A DNA stretch of 64,000 nucleotides from Aquipseudomonas ullengensis (GCF_014174475.1 NZ_JACJUD010000006.1:1-64000); one strand, 5' to 3'; counted from the first letter of the stretch, positions 1 to 8,563 are shown. A program made the numbers and translations. Notes: generated by a model not told the origin, from the letters alone.

Positions 1-7
1 ATTCAGT

Positions 8-18
8 TGTTAAAGAGC
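8..18 (-). promoter_or_regulatory. boxA antitermination element of the rRNA leader
   Basis: On the minus strand this reads GCTCTTTAACA, matching the core of the bacterial rrn boxA that recruits NusB/NusE for antitermination. It lies downstream of the four promoters, as in an rrn leader. The 16S gene should begin beyond the window start. Apart from these promoters and boxA, nothing coding is credible in 1-409. Confidence 0.8.
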
Positions 19-55
19 GTTTCGATTAAGCCTTTCGTCTCAACCGAGGCCGCGC

Positions 56-83
56 ATTCTACAGCAGCCTTTCTTTCTGTCAA
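56..83 (-). promoter_or_regulatory. rRNA operon promoter P4 (proximal)
   Basis: Minus-strand TTGACA (83-78), a 16-bp spacer and TAGAAT (61-56), then GCGCGG. It is the promoter nearest the 16S gene, and the boxA lies about 40 bp downstream in the transcript. Confidence 0.8.
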
Positions 84-162
84 CCAGTTTCGAAGAATTT
101 TTCGTTTCCTCTCAACCGCTTGCACTTCCGATCCGCTTGCGCTTCACATCAGCGGGAGGCGA

Positions 163-190
163 ATTCTACAGCGTTCAAACTCGCTGTCAA
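163..190 (-). promoter_or_regulatory. rRNA operon promoter P3
   Basis: Minus-strand consensus TTGACA (190-185), a 16-bp spacer and TAGAAT (168-163). Third of four tandem promoters directed at the 16S gene outside the window. The consensus -35 and matching spacing make it a strong candidate. Confidence 0.8.
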
Positions 191-268
191 CCACCTCTTT
201 TCAGCTTCTCCAGCCCTTTCGGGCCGAAGCACCGACAGGATCAAACCACCACCCTGCCAGCCCGGCGC

Positions 269-296
269 ATTCTACTCGAATCCGCCACCGGAGCAA
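269..296 (-). promoter_or_regulatory. rRNA operon promoter P2
   Basis: Minus-strand TTGCTC (296-291), a 16-bp spacer and TAGAAT (274-269), followed by GCGCCGGG. Second of four tandem promoters with the same spacer length and a GC-rich discriminator. Its -35 box is the weakest of the set. Confidence 0.65.
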
Positions 297-365
297 CCTT
301 TATTTTCATCTAACTCATTGTTTATCAAGGAGTTTTCAGATCAGGCCGCGCCGGAAGAGGTGCGC

Positions 366-393
366 ATTATAGGCCCGCAAAACCTCCCGTCAA
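366..393 (-). promoter_or_regulatory. rRNA operon promoter P1 (distal)
   Basis: Reading the minus strand, TTGACG (393-388) is followed after 16 bp by a perfect TATAAT (371-366) and then a GC-rich GCGCACC discriminator. It lies just downstream of tyrS and points toward the window edge, where the 16S gene is expected. The GC-rich discriminator is typical of stringently controlled rRNA promoters. Seen directly; use as an rrn promoter is inferred from position and from the three similar promoters that follow. Confidence 0.8.
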
Positions 394-409
394 CACCTTA
401 TTGAAAGCT

Positions 410-1609
410 TTATTCGGCTTTTAACGAGATACGAGCAAAAGCCTTCTTGCCGGCCTGGCAGACATGGGTCGAACCCAGCTTGAAGATGAACGCACGATCA
501 ACCACCTCGCCATCCACCTTCACCCCACCAGAACCCAGCAGATCACGAGCCCCAGCAGCGTTCTTGACCAGGCCTGCCTTATTAAGGACGAAGGAGATCG
601 GCATATCTTCCGCCGACAGCAACTCGACCTCTGGCAGGTCTTCCGGCAGTTCACCATCCTTCATGCGGTTGCCCGCAGAGCGGTGCGCAGTAGCCGCAGC
701 CTCTTCGCCGTGAAAGCGCGCCACAATCTCCTCAGCCAGCTTGATCTTGATGTCGCGAGGATTGGCGCCCTTCTCTATATCCACCTTGAACTGCTCGATC
801 TCTTCCATGGAGCGAAAGCTCAGCAGCTCGAAATAACGCCACATCAGCGCATCGGGCATCGACACCAGCTTGTTGTACATGACGCCTGGCGCTTCCTGGA
901 TACCTATATAGTTGCCCAGCGACTTGGACATCTTCTTCACGCCGTCCAGCCCCTCAAGCAGCGGCATGGTAACGATGCACTGCGACTCCTGACCGTAGCC
1001 ACGCTGCAACTCGCGCCCCATCAGCAGATTGAACTTCTGATCGGTACCGCCCAGCTCGACATCCGCACGCAACGCGACCGAGTCATAGCCCTGCACCAGC
1101 GGATAGAGGAACTCGTGAATGGCGATAGGCTGGTTACTGCTGTAACGCTTGTCGAAGTCATCGCGCTCGAGCATGCGCGCAACTGTGTATTGCGAGGTCA
1201 GGCGAATGAAGTCGGCCGGACCCATCGCATCCATCCAGGTGGAGTTGAAGGCCACTTCGGTCTTCGCTGGATCGAGGATCTTGAACACCTGAGTCTTGTA
1301 GGTTTCGGCGTTCTCCAGCACCTGCTCACGAGTCAGCGGCGGGCGCGTGGCGCTCTTGCCGCTCGGATCGCCGATCATGCCGGTGAAGTCGCCGATCAGG
1401 AAAATCACCTGATGGCCCAGCTCCTGGAACTGGCGCAGCTTATTAATAAGCACGGTATGACCTAGGTGCAGATCCGGTGCGGTTGGATCGAAACCCGCCT
1501 TGATCCGCAGCGGCTGGCCGCGCTTGAGTTTCGCGATCAGTTCCGCCTCGACCAGAACCTCTTCCGCACCGCGCTTGATCAGCGCCAGCTGCTCTTCAAC
1601 CGACTTCAT
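410..1609 (-). CDS. tyrS: tyrosyl-tRNA synthetase
   Basis: Class I aminoacyl-tRNA synthetase charging tRNA-Tyr in the cytoplasm. The HIGH-type motif HLGH is at residues 48-51, KMSKS is near 226-230, and a C-terminal S4-like RNA-binding domain is present. Length is 399 aa from the ATG at 1609; an in-frame GTG at 1627 would add six residues but lacks support. In P. aeruginosa the gene at this position, next to an rRNA operon, is called tyrZ, one of two tyrosyl-tRNA synthetases; this one most likely belongs to that clade. It is transcribed in the same direction as the rRNA operon downstream. Confidence 0.95.
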   Translation of the reverse strand: MKSVEEQLALIKRGAEEVLVEAELIAKLKRGQPLRIKAGFDPTAPDLHLGHTVLINKLRQFQELGHQVIFLIGDFTGMIGDPSGKSATRPPLTREQVLENAETYKTQVFKILDPAKTEVAFNSTWMDAMGPADFIRLTSQYTVARMLERDDFDKRYSSNQPIAIHEFLYPLVQGYDSVALRADVELGGTDQKFNLLMGRELQRGYGQESQCIVTMPLLEGLDGVKKMSKSLGNYIGIQEAPGVMYNKLVSMPDALMWRYFELLSFRSMEEIEQFKVDIEKGANPRDIKIKLAEEIVARFHGEEAAATAHRSAGNRMKDGELPEDLPEVELLSAEDMPISFVLNKAGLVKNAAGARDLLGSGGVKVDGEVVDRAFIFKLGSTHVCQAGKKAFARISLKAE

Positions 1610-1647
1610 AACAGGACTCGTCGCCACTCAAAAACAAAAGGGAACCA

Positions 1648-1675
1648 ACCATACAAGATCACTGACCAATTACAA
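1648..1675 (-). promoter_or_regulatory. candidate tyrS promoter
   Basis: Minus-strand TTGTAA (1675-1670), a 16-bp spacer and TATGGT (1653-1648), about 40 bp upstream of the tyrS ATG. Reasonable sigma70 match with imperfect boxes. Confidence 0.45.
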
Positions 1676-1722
1676 GCTCTGCGCCTGGCGCATGCCACTG
1701 GGCCGATGCTTGGCCTGCAGGG

Positions 1723-1751
1723 TTGCCTATAGATAAATTTGATTATATTTT
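1723..1751 (+). promoter_or_regulatory. candidate promoter for the M23 peptidase-anmK pair
   Basis: TTGCCT (1723-1728), a 17-bp AT-rich spacer and TATTTT (1746-1751), ending about 40 bp before the peptidase ATG at 1790. It is divergent from tyrS. Confidence 0.45.
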
Positions 1752-1789
1752 AGACAGTTAATGCATTCTTCCAAGAAACACCCTTAGCC

Positions 1790-3205
1790 ATGACGCAATC
1801 TGTACCCAAAGCCCCGCCCTACTATCCGAGGAGCCACCTGCTGGCGGCCAGCGGCGTAGCGGCGCTGCTGAGCCTGGCCTTGCTGGTGTTCCCGTCGCGC
1901 GAAGTCGAGGCGAAGAAGACCTACTTGAGCCTGGAGCTGGATAACGGCTCCGAGCAACTGCTGCAGGAAAAAGACGATCTCCGACCAGGTCAAGCCTCCG
2001 GGGATATCGGCAGCTCGCCATTCAACGGCAGCGCCAACCTTAATAAAGACAGCGCCAACCAAGACGCGAACAAGACCGCAGCAGCGACTCCTCCCTCCGA
2101 CCCTTTGCAGAAAACCGTTACCGTCGGCAATGGCGATACGCTGTCGACGGTGTTCGCGCGTGTCGGCCTGAGCGCAACGGATTTGCACGAAGCCCTGAAC
2201 AGCAGCAAGGATGCCAAGCAGCTCAGCCGCCTGAAGATCGGCCAGGTGCTGGACTTCAAGCTGACTCCCGACGGCAAGCTGGACAACGTCCGCAGCAAGC
2301 TCAGCGACCTGGAAAGCATTGCCCTGAGCCGCACCGACAAGGGCTACAACTTCAAGCGCGAGCTGGTCAAACCAGACATGCGCACCGCCTACTCCCACGG
2401 CGTGATCAACAGCTCACTGTTCCTCTCGGCCAAACGTGCCGGCCTGTCGCATGACCTGACCATGGACTTGGCCAACGTCTTCGGCTACGACATCGACTTC
2501 GCTCTCGACATCCGCGAAGGCGACGAATTTGAAGTGATCTACGAAGAGCACGTGGTTAACGGCAAGCAGGTGGGTAACGGCGACATCCTCGCCGCCCGCT
2601 TCACCAACCGCGGCAAGACCTACACCGCCGTGCGCTACACCAGCAAACAGGGTGTAACCAGCTACTACAACGCCGACGGCAACAGCATGCGCAAGGCGTT
2701 CATCCGCACCCCGGTGGACTTCGCCCGTATCAGTTCGCGCTTCTCCATGGGCCGCCGCCACCCAATCCTGAACAAGATCCGCGCCCACAAAGGCGTCGAC
2801 TATGCAGCCCCGCGTGGCACGCCGATCAAGGCGGCCGGGGATGGCAAGATCCTCCTCGCTGGCCGCCGCGGTGGCTACGGCAATGCGGTGATCATCCAGC
2901 ACGGCAACAGCTATCGCACCCTCTACGGGCACATGCAGGGCTTCGCCAAAGGCATTCGTACTGGCGGCATGGTCAAGCAGGGGCAGATCATTGGCTACAT
3001 TGGCACCACCGGCCTGTCGACCGGCCCGCACCTGCACTACGAGTTCCAGGTCAACGGCAAACACGTCGACCCGCTGAGCCAGAAGCTGCCGATGGCCGAC
3101 CCCATCGCGCGCAACGAGAAACAACGCTTCATGCAACTGAGCCAGCCGCTGATGGCGCGCATGGATCAGGAAAAGGCCACGCAACTGGCCATGAACAAGC
3201 CCTGA
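1790..3205 (+). CDS. M23 family peptidoglycan endopeptidase (MepM/YebA-like)
   Basis: Envelope-associated zinc metallopeptidase predicted to cut peptide cross-links in peptidoglycan. The 471-aa protein has an N-terminal membrane anchor at about residues 18-36 (VAALLSLALLVF), a LysM/OapA-like segment near residues 105-150, and a C-terminal M23 (LytM) domain with the metal/catalytic signatures HKGVDYAAP, LYGHM and GPHLHYE. It is followed two bases later by anmK, so turnover and recycling of cell-wall fragments look co-expressed. The ATG has little Shine-Dalgarno complementarity. It corresponds to the PA0667-type protein in P. aeruginosa; the exact bond cleaved is not shown by sequence. Confidence 0.88.
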   Translation: MTQSVPKAPPYYPRSHLLAASGVAALLSLALLVFPSREVEAKKTYLSLELDNGSEQLLQEKDDLRPGQASGDIGSSPFNGSANLNKDSANQDANKTAAATPPSDPLQKTVTVGNGDTLSTVFARVGLSATDLHEALNSSKDAKQLSRLKIGQVLDFKLTPDGKLDNVRSKLSDLESIALSRTDKGYNFKRELVKPDMRTAYSHGVINSSLFLSAKRAGLSHDLTMDLANVFGYDIDFALDIREGDEFEVIYEEHVVNGKQVGNGDILAARFTNRGKTYTAVRYTSKQGVTSYYNADGNSMRKAFIRTPVDFARISSRFSMGRRHPILNKIRAHKGVDYAAPRGTPIKAAGDGKILLAGRRGGYGNAVIIQHGNSYRTLYGHMQGFAKGIRTGGMVKQGQIIGYIGTTGLSTGPHLHYEFQVNGKHVDPLSQKLPMADPIARNEKQRFMQLSQPLMARMDQEKATQLAMNKP

Positions 3206-3207
3206 GC

Positions 3208-4299
3208 ATGCAGCGCTACCTGGGGGTAATGTCCGGCACCAGCCTTGATGGCCTGGACATTGCCCTGATCAGGCAAGATCAACGCCCCACCCTCCTCGCT
3301 CATCACTACATCCCGATGCCCGCCGAACTGCGCAGCGCCCTGCTTGCGCTGTGCGCCAGTGGCCCCGATGAGCTGGCGCGTGCCGCTATGGCCGAGCAGC
3401 AGTGGGTCGCACTGGCCGCCCAAGGCATTCACGACCTGCTGGCCCGCGAAGGACTGCATGCCAGTGATATCCAGGCGATTGGCAGCCACGGCCAGACGGT
3501 GCGCCACGAACCGGCCCGCAGCTTCACCATCCAGATTGGTAACCCGGCTCTGCTCGCCGAGCTGACTGGTATCTGCGTGGTCGCCGACTTTCGCCGTCGC
3601 GACGTAGCCGCTGGCGGCCAGGGCGCGCCACTGGTACCGGCGTTTCACGAAGCCCTGTTCGATGACAGCAAGCAGCCCCGCGCTGTGCTCAATATCGGTG
3701 GATTCAGCAACCTCAGCCTGATCGACCCGGAGCAGCCCGTACGCGGCTTCGACTGTGGGCCCGGCAACGTGCTGCTCGATGCCTGGATCCAGCAGGAAAA
3801 TGGCGCGAGCTACGACCGCGACGGCGCCTGGGCTGCCAGCGGGGACCTGGATCAGGGCCTGCTACAGGTACTGCTTGGTGACCCGTTCTTCTGCGCACGC
3901 GGCCCCAAGAGCACCGGGCGCGAACTGTTCAACCTGGCCTGGCTGCAACAGCACCTTGCCGCCCTGCCTGCGATTGCGCCTGCCGACGTGCAACGCACCC
4001 TGCTGGAACTCACTGCACGCAGCATCGTCGACTCGTTGCAGCACGCCCAGCACGGCACAGCCGAACTGCTCGTCTGTGGCGGCGGCGCGCACAACGGCGC
4101 CCTGATGCGACGCTTGCAGGAGCTGCTGCCGGATTGCCACGTGGCCAGCACCGAAGCCCATGGCGTAGCACCTGACTGGATCGAAGCGATGGCCTTCGCC
4201 TGGCTGGCCCATTGCTGCCTGCACGGCATCCCGACCAATCGCCCCAGCGTGACCGGCGCTCGCGGCCTGCGCGTACTCGGCGCGATCTACCCCGCCTGA
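3208..4299 (+). CDS. anmK: anhydro-N-acetylmuramic acid kinase
   Basis: Phosphorylates and hydrolyses 1,6-anhydro-MurNAc to MurNAc-6-phosphate during peptidoglycan recycling. At 363 aa it has the family's usual length. The N-terminal MSGTSLDGLD motif, GSHGQTVRHEP and the FDCGPGN and CGGGAHN phosphate/sugar-binding motifs of the ASKHA fold are present. It starts two bases after the M23 peptidase stop, implying translational coupling, and ends at a bidirectional hairpin terminator shared with erpA. The later recycling enzymes amgK and murU are at 29.9-31.6 kb. Confidence 0.95.
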   Translation: MQRYLGVMSGTSLDGLDIALIRQDQRPTLLAHHYIPMPAELRSALLALCASGPDELARAAMAEQQWVALAAQGIHDLLAREGLHASDIQAIGSHGQTVRHEPARSFTIQIGNPALLAELTGICVVADFRRRDVAAGGQGAPLVPAFHEALFDDSKQPRAVLNIGGFSNLSLIDPEQPVRGFDCGPGNVLLDAWIQQENGASYDRDGAWAASGDLDQGLLQVLLGDPFFCARGPKSTGRELFNLAWLQQHLAALPAIAPADVQRTLLELTARSIVDSLQHAQHGTAELLVCGGGAHNGALMRRLQELLPDCHVASTEAHGVAPDWIEAMAFAWLAHCCLHGIPTNRPSVTGARGLRVLGAIYPA

Positions 4300-4317
4300 A
4301 GCCCAGCCCCAGAAACG

Positions 4318-4345
4318 AAAAAGCCGCGCAAATGCGCGGCTTTTT
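4318..4345. terminator. bidirectional rho-independent terminator (anmK/erpA)
   Basis: A perfect 11-bp stem centred on GCCGCGCA/TGCGCGGC with a 2-nt loop, flanked by A and T runs, so it can serve anmK on the plus strand and erpA on the minus strand. Confidence 0.88.
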
Positions 4346-4360
4346 ACTGGGTGATACCGG

Positions 4361-4711
4361 TCAGATCGAGAAGGACGAACCGCAACCGCAGGTAGTGCTG
4401 GCATTGGGGTTCTTGATCACGAAGCGCGAACCTTCCAGACCTTCCTGGTAGTCCACTTCGGCACCTGCCAGGTACTGGAAACTCATCGGGTCGACCACCA
4501 GGCTTACGCCCTCGCGCTCGACGATGGTGTCGTCATCCGCCACGTCTTCATCGAAGGTGAAACCGTACTGGAAGCCAGAGCACCCGCCGCCGGTCACGAA
4601 CACACGCAATTTCAGGCGCTCGTTACCCTCTTCATCGACCAGGCTCTTCACCTTGTTCGCTGCCCCGTGGGTGAAAACCAAGGGGGTTGGAGTGAAGGTT
4701 TCGACGCTCAT
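4361..4711 (-). CDS. erpA: A-type iron-sulfur cluster insertion protein
   Basis: Carrier that delivers Fe-S clusters to apoproteins such as those of isoprenoid synthesis and respiration. The 116-aa product has the three conserved A-type cysteines: one in GGGCSGFQYG (around residue 44) and two in the C-terminal CGCG (around 108 and 110). A GGAGA ribosome-binding site lies upstream of the ATG. IscA is a close paralogue, but the genomic position next to anmK and argC fits ErpA of Pseudomonas. Confidence 0.92.
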   Translation of the reverse strand: MSVETFTPTPLVFTHGAANKVKSLVDEEGNERLKLRVFVTGGGCSGFQYGFTFDEDVADDDTIVEREGVSLVVDPMSFQYLAGAEVDYQEGLEGSRFVIKNPNASTTCGCGSSFSI

Positions 4712-4763
4712 CTTGCTGCTCTCCCGGCGCCAGGCGCCATGTTACGTACTGCTGAGGCTAGGC

Positions 4764-4793
4764 ATTATCCGCTTACCCGAGCAAATTGGTCAA
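4764..4793 (-). promoter_or_regulatory. candidate erpA promoter
   Basis: Minus-strand TTGACC (4793-4788), an 18-bp spacer and GATAAT (4769-4764), about 50 bp upstream of the erpA ATG. Good sigma70 match. The rest of 4794-4883, up to the end of argC, shows no convincing gene. Confidence 0.55.
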
Positions 4794-4883
4794 TTATTGT
4801 CCGACCGCACGCCCGGGCTCACTCGCCTGTAAATGGGTACCTGCAGCGGCGAAATCAAGCCTGGCGCCGCAAGCAGTTCACCC

Positions 4884-5918
4884 TTACGGCATCATCCCGG
4901 CGTGGGAAAGACCCAGGCGCTCATCGAGGCCGAACAGGATGTTCAGGTTCTGTACCGCCTGGCCGGAGGCGCCCTTGACCAGGTTGTCGATCACCGCCAG
5001 CACCACCACCAGCTCGCCGCCTTGCGGGCGATGCACGGCAATGCGGCAGACGTTGGCGCCGCGCACGCTGCGGGTTTCCGGATGGCTGCCGGCCGGCATC
5101 ACATCGACGAAAGGCTCGTTGGCATAGCGCTTCTCGAACAAGGCCTGCAGGTCGACACCCCGGTCCGCCACGGTGGCGTAGAGGGTGGCATGGATGCCAC
5201 GGATCATCGGCGCCAGGTGCGGCACGAAGGTCAGCCCCACCGGCCCGCCGGCGGCGCGGCGCAAGCCCTGGCTGATTTCCGGCAGGTGGCGGTGGCCCTT
5301 GACCGCATAGGCCATCAGACTTTCGCTGGTCTCGCACAGCAGCGAACCGACCTTGGCACCACGCCCGGCACCGCTGACACCAGAGGCGCAGTTGGCGATC
5401 AGGCGACCCGGCTCGGCCAGGCCAGCCTCCAGCAACGGGATCAAACCGAGCTGGGTGGCGGTCGGGTAGCAACCCGGCACGGCGATCAGGCGTGCGCCCT
5501 TGATCGCTTCGCGGTTGACCTCGGGCAGGCCATAGACCGCCTCGGGCAGCAGGTCTGGCGCGCCGTGCGGCTGGCCGTACCACTTGGCCCATTCCTCGGC
5601 ATCCTGCAGGCGGAAGTCGGCGGACAGGTCGATGACCTTGGTGCCGGCAGCCAGCAGTTCGCCGGCCAGGGCATGGGCCACGCCGTGCGGAGTGGCGAAG
5701 AACACCACGTCGCAGGCGCCCAGGGTCGCCACGTCCGGCACGCTGAAGGCCAGGTTGTCGTAATGGCCGCGCAGGTTCGGGTACATGTCGGCAACCTTCA
5801 CCCCGGCCTCGGAGCGCGAGGTGATGACCGCCACTTCAGCCTGTGGGTGCTGAGCCAGCAGGCGCAGCAATTCCACCCCGGTGTAGCCCGTGCCGCCGAC
5901 AATACCAACCTTGACCAT
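4884..5918 (-). CDS. argC: N-acetyl-gamma-glutamyl-phosphate reductase
   Basis: NADPH-dependent reduction of N-acetylglutamyl phosphate to the semialdehyde in arginine biosynthesis. The 344-aa protein has the N-terminal Rossmann motif GGTGYTGVELLRLL, the catalytic-cysteine loop VPGCYPTATQL and the substrate-binding GHRHLPEI segment. It is monocistronic here and divergent from the HemJ-like gene. Confidence 0.95.
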   Translation of the reverse strand: MVKVGIVGGTGYTGVELLRLLAQHPQAEVAVITSRSEAGVKVADMYPNLRGHYDNLAFSVPDVATLGACDVVFFATPHGVAHALAGELLAAGTKVIDLSADFRLQDAEEWAKWYGQPHGAPDLLPEAVYGLPEVNREAIKGARLIAVPGCYPTATQLGLIPLLEAGLAEPGRLIANCASGVSGAGRGAKVGSLLCETSESLMAYAVKGHRHLPEISQGLRRAAGGPVGLTFVPHLAPMIRGIHATLYATVADRGVDLQALFEKRYANEPFVDVMPAGSHPETRSVRGANVCRIAVHRPQGGELVVVLAVIDNLVKGASGQAVQNLNILFGLDERLGLSHAGMMP

Positions 5919-6053
5919 CAGATTTTCCTCGAAGCGAACCCAGAAAAGCTGTCGATGATAAGGCGCACCGGGGCTGCGGCCAACCTCAAAGGTGACGCGC
6001 GGGCCGACCTTTCACTACTATCGGCAGCAGAATCCGCGCTCAGGAACCGCTCG

Positions 6054-6479
6054 ATGCTCTATCTGTGGGTCAAGGCCCTGCACATTATCGCCATGGTCTG
6101 CTGGTTTGCCGGCCTCTTCTACCTGCCCCGGCTGTTCGTCTATCACGCCCAGAGCGACGACGAGACCAGCCAGCAACGCTTCTGCGTGATGGAGCGCAAG
6201 CTCTATCGCGGCATCATGAATCCCTCGATGATCGCCACCCTCGTGCTCGGCGGCTCGCTGCTGTACCTCAACCCCGCCTGGCTGCAGATGGGCTGGCTGC
6301 ACGCCAAGCTGCTGCTGGTAGCGCTGCTGATCGGCTACCACCATGTGTGCGGCGCCCAACTCAAGCGCTTCGCCCGCGGCGAGAACGCCCGTGGCCATGT
6401 GTTCTATCGCTGGTTCAATGAAATCCCGGTACTGTTCCTGCTGCTTATCGTCATTTTGGTGGTGGTGAAACCCTTCTAG
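6054..6479 (+). CDS. hemJ: HemJ-like protoporphyrinogen oxidase (integral membrane)
   Basis: A 141-aa membrane protein with four predicted helices, matching the HemJ/UPF0093 family that oxidises protoporphyrinogen IX in haem synthesis. Visible features are the N-terminal WVKALHIIAMVCWFAGLFYLPRLF helix, interrupted here only by family-typical charge placement, and the C-terminal RWFNEIPVLFLL segment. The frame is open far upstream (from 4833), but that part is antisense to argC; the ATG at 6054 with upstream AGGAA is the credible start. Function is assigned from family knowledge; conserved His and Lys residues are present. Confidence 0.85.
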   Translation: MLYLWVKALHIIAMVCWFAGLFYLPRLFVYHAQSDDETSQQRFCVMERKLYRGIMNPSMIATLVLGGSLLYLNPAWLQMGWLHAKLLLVALLIGYHHVCGAQLKRFARGENARGHVFYRWFNEIPVLFLLLIVILVVVKPF

Positions 6480-6513
6480 GATCACCCACGCCACAACACT
6501 ATGAGGAAGCCCC

Positions 6514-7476
6514 ATGTCTCTGCCCGCCCTGCTTGATAAACGCCTGCGCCTGCCGGTAGTCGCTGCGCCGATGTTCCTGGTCTCTACCCCGCCATTGGTG
6601 CTGGCCTGCTGCCACAGCGGCGTGGTCGGCAGCTTCCCCGCCCTCAACCAGCGCGAAAGCAGTGGCTTCAAGGCCTGGCTGGAGGAGATCGAAGCAGGCC
6701 TGACAGCCGACTCCGCGCCCTACGCGGTCAACCTCATCGTGCATGGCAGCAACCCGCGCCTGCAGGCCGACCTGGCGATCTGCGTGGAGCACAAGGTGCC
6801 GGTGGTGATCACCAGCCTGGGCGCGGTGAAGGAAGTGGTGGATGCGGTGCACAGCTATGGCGGCCTGGTGTTCCATGACGTGACCACCCGCCGGCATGCC
6901 GAAAAAGCCGCCGAAGCCGGAGTCGATGGCCTGATTGCCGTGGCCGCCGGCGCCGGTGGCCATGCCGGCACCTGGAGCCCGTTCGCCCTGGTGGCGGAGA
7001 TCCGTCAGTTCTTCGACAAGACCGTCCTACTGGCCGGCTGCCTCAACCACGGCCACGAGATTCTCGCCGCGCAACTGCTCGGTGCCGACCTGGCCTACCT
7101 TGGCAGCCGCTTTATCGCCACCCGCGAGAGCAATGCCGGTGAGGCGTACAAGCAGATGATCCTCGAAGCCAAGGCCGCCGACATCGTGCACACCCCGGCG
7201 GTGTCCGGCGTGCCAGCCAGCTTCATGCGCCAGAGTCTGACCGCGGCCGGCTATGATCTGCAGCAGCTGCAGAACAAGGGCGACATCAACTACGGCGAGA
7301 AACTCAAACCGATCAACGATGAAGCCAAGGCCTGGAAGACCGTGTGGTCTGCTGGCCAGGGGGTGGGCGGGATCGACGATCTGCCGAGCGTGGCCGAACT
7401 GGTCGCCCGCCTGGATGCCGAATACCGCGCGGCGGCAGCCCGCAGCGGGCAACTGGTGCAACACTGGCCACGTTGA
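6514..7476 (+). CDS. nitronate monooxygenase family protein (2-nitropropane dioxygenase-like)
   Basis: FMN-dependent TIM-barrel protein of 320 aa. The segments RLPVVAAPMF, GLIAVAAGAGGHAGT (FMN/phosphate binding and the family's conserved His) and LLGADLAYLGSRF are typical. It would oxidise nitronates such as propionate 3-nitronate, but substrates vary widely in this family. AGGAAG is placed 5 nt before the ATG. It follows hemJ by 34 bp and may share its transcript. Confidence 0.85.
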   Translation: MSLPALLDKRLRLPVVAAPMFLVSTPPLVLACCHSGVVGSFPALNQRESSGFKAWLEEIEAGLTADSAPYAVNLIVHGSNPRLQADLAICVEHKVPVVITSLGAVKEVVDAVHSYGGLVFHDVTTRRHAEKAAEAGVDGLIAVAAGAGGHAGTWSPFALVAEIRQFFDKTVLLAGCLNHGHEILAAQLLGADLAYLGSRFIATRESNAGEAYKQMILEAKAADIVHTPAVSGVPASFMRQSLTAAGYDLQQLQNKGDINYGEKLKPINDEAKAWKTVWSAGQGVGGIDDLPSVAELVARLDAEYRAAAARSGQLVQHWPR

Positions 7477-7553
7477 GCCGCGGACTTGTCTAGCCGCTTT
7501 AGCGAACATTAGGCTGTAGCCAATCGACCATAAGAACCGACAGGGACGCATCG

Positions 7554-8537
7554 ATGACACAAGCTCGTTTCAAGATCGTATTCAGCGGCGAACTGATGCC
7601 GGATATGGCACTGGATACCGTCAAGGACAACCTCGCGCAGCTCTTCAAGAGCAACCGCAGCCGGGTCGAATCGCTGTTCAGTGGCGCCAACGTGCCGATC
7701 AAGCGCGACCTGCCCGAGGATGAGGCGGACAAATACCTGATCGCCCTGCAGAACGCCGGCGCCAAGGTGCGCAAGGAGCCCGACCTGGCCGCCAGCCTGA
7801 CCCTGGTGGACACGGAGACCCCGGAGCCCGCGCAAACGGTGGTCAGCATGAACTGCCCGAAATGCGGCCACACCCAGGCCAAGTCCAACGAATGCAGCGC
7901 CTGCGGCATCATCATCGACAAGTACCTGGCCCGCCAGGCGCAACTGGCCGCCAACCCGCCACCACAGCCGCAGCCCGCGGCCAGCGCCGACCCCTCGCCC
8001 TACTCCACGCCCAAGGCCCAGGTCGCCGAGGAGCTGTCGGACTATGCCGAGCTGAAGGTGTTCAGCGTCCAGGGCCGGATCGGCCGGGTGCGTTACCTGG
8101 GCTGGTCGGCCGCCCTGCTTTTCATCGCCATGATTGTCTATGGCCTGGTCATGGGCGCCATCGCCCTGTCTCCGACGCTGGGCATCATCCTCGCCATCCC
8201 GGCAGCCATCGCCACCATTGTGGTCAGTGTGCAGATCGGCGTGCAGCGCCTGCATGACCTCGGCTGGTCCGGCTGGCTCTGGCTGCTCAACTTCGTCCCA
8301 GTGATTGGCAGCGTATTGGCCCTGCTCCTGCTCGTCGTACCGGGCAACACCGGCGCCAACCGCTACGGCCCGCCGCCACCGCCAAACAGCCGCGGCGTGG
8401 TTGCCCTGGCCTGGAGCATGCTGCTGATTCCGATCCTCGGCATCCTCGCCGCCATCGCCATCCCCTCCTACCAGGACTACACCGAGCGCGCCGAGCAGGC
8501 GCAGCACACGGACTCCGCCACGACTATCGAGGAGTAA
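7554..8537 (+). CDS. zinc-ribbon / DUF805 membrane protein with pilin-like C-terminal helix
   Basis: A 327-aa protein of unknown function. In order it has a soluble N-terminal domain (about 1-85), a CPKC...CSAC zinc ribbon (about 98-120), a Pro/Gln-rich linker, a DUF805-like multi-helix membrane block (about 175-265, with RIGRVRYLGW and VQRLHDLGWSGWLWLL), and a final helix IPILGILAAIAIPSYQDYTE. This last segment looks like the N-terminal helix of type IV pilins but lies at the C-terminus without a GFTLIE prepilin cleavage site. AGGGA precedes the ATG by 7 nt. The neighbouring genes give no functional hint. Confidence 0.8.
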   Translation: MTQARFKIVFSGELMPDMALDTVKDNLAQLFKSNRSRVESLFSGANVPIKRDLPEDEADKYLIALQNAGAKVRKEPDLAASLTLVDTETPEPAQTVVSMNCPKCGHTQAKSNECSACGIIIDKYLARQAQLAANPPPQPQPAASADPSPYSTPKAQVAEELSDYAELKVFSVQGRIGRVRYLGWSAALLFIAMIVYGLVMGAIALSPTLGIILAIPAAIATIVVSVQIGVQRLHDLGWSGWLWLLNFVPVIGSVLALLLLVVPGNTGANRYGPPPPPNSRGVVALAWSMLLIPILGILAAIAIPSYQDYTERAEQAQHTDSATTIEE

Positions 8538-8563
8538 CCGGTGAGCCAGCCAAAGGAGCACGC

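Noticed and set aside
1..409. Short open frames in the rRNA leader region
   Set aside because: They overlap four promoters and boxA, and have no ribosome-binding sites or homology-like features.
4833..6054. Long upstream extension of the HemJ-like frame
   Set aside because: It is antisense to argC; the HemJ family begins at the ATG at 6054 with its own ribosome-binding site.
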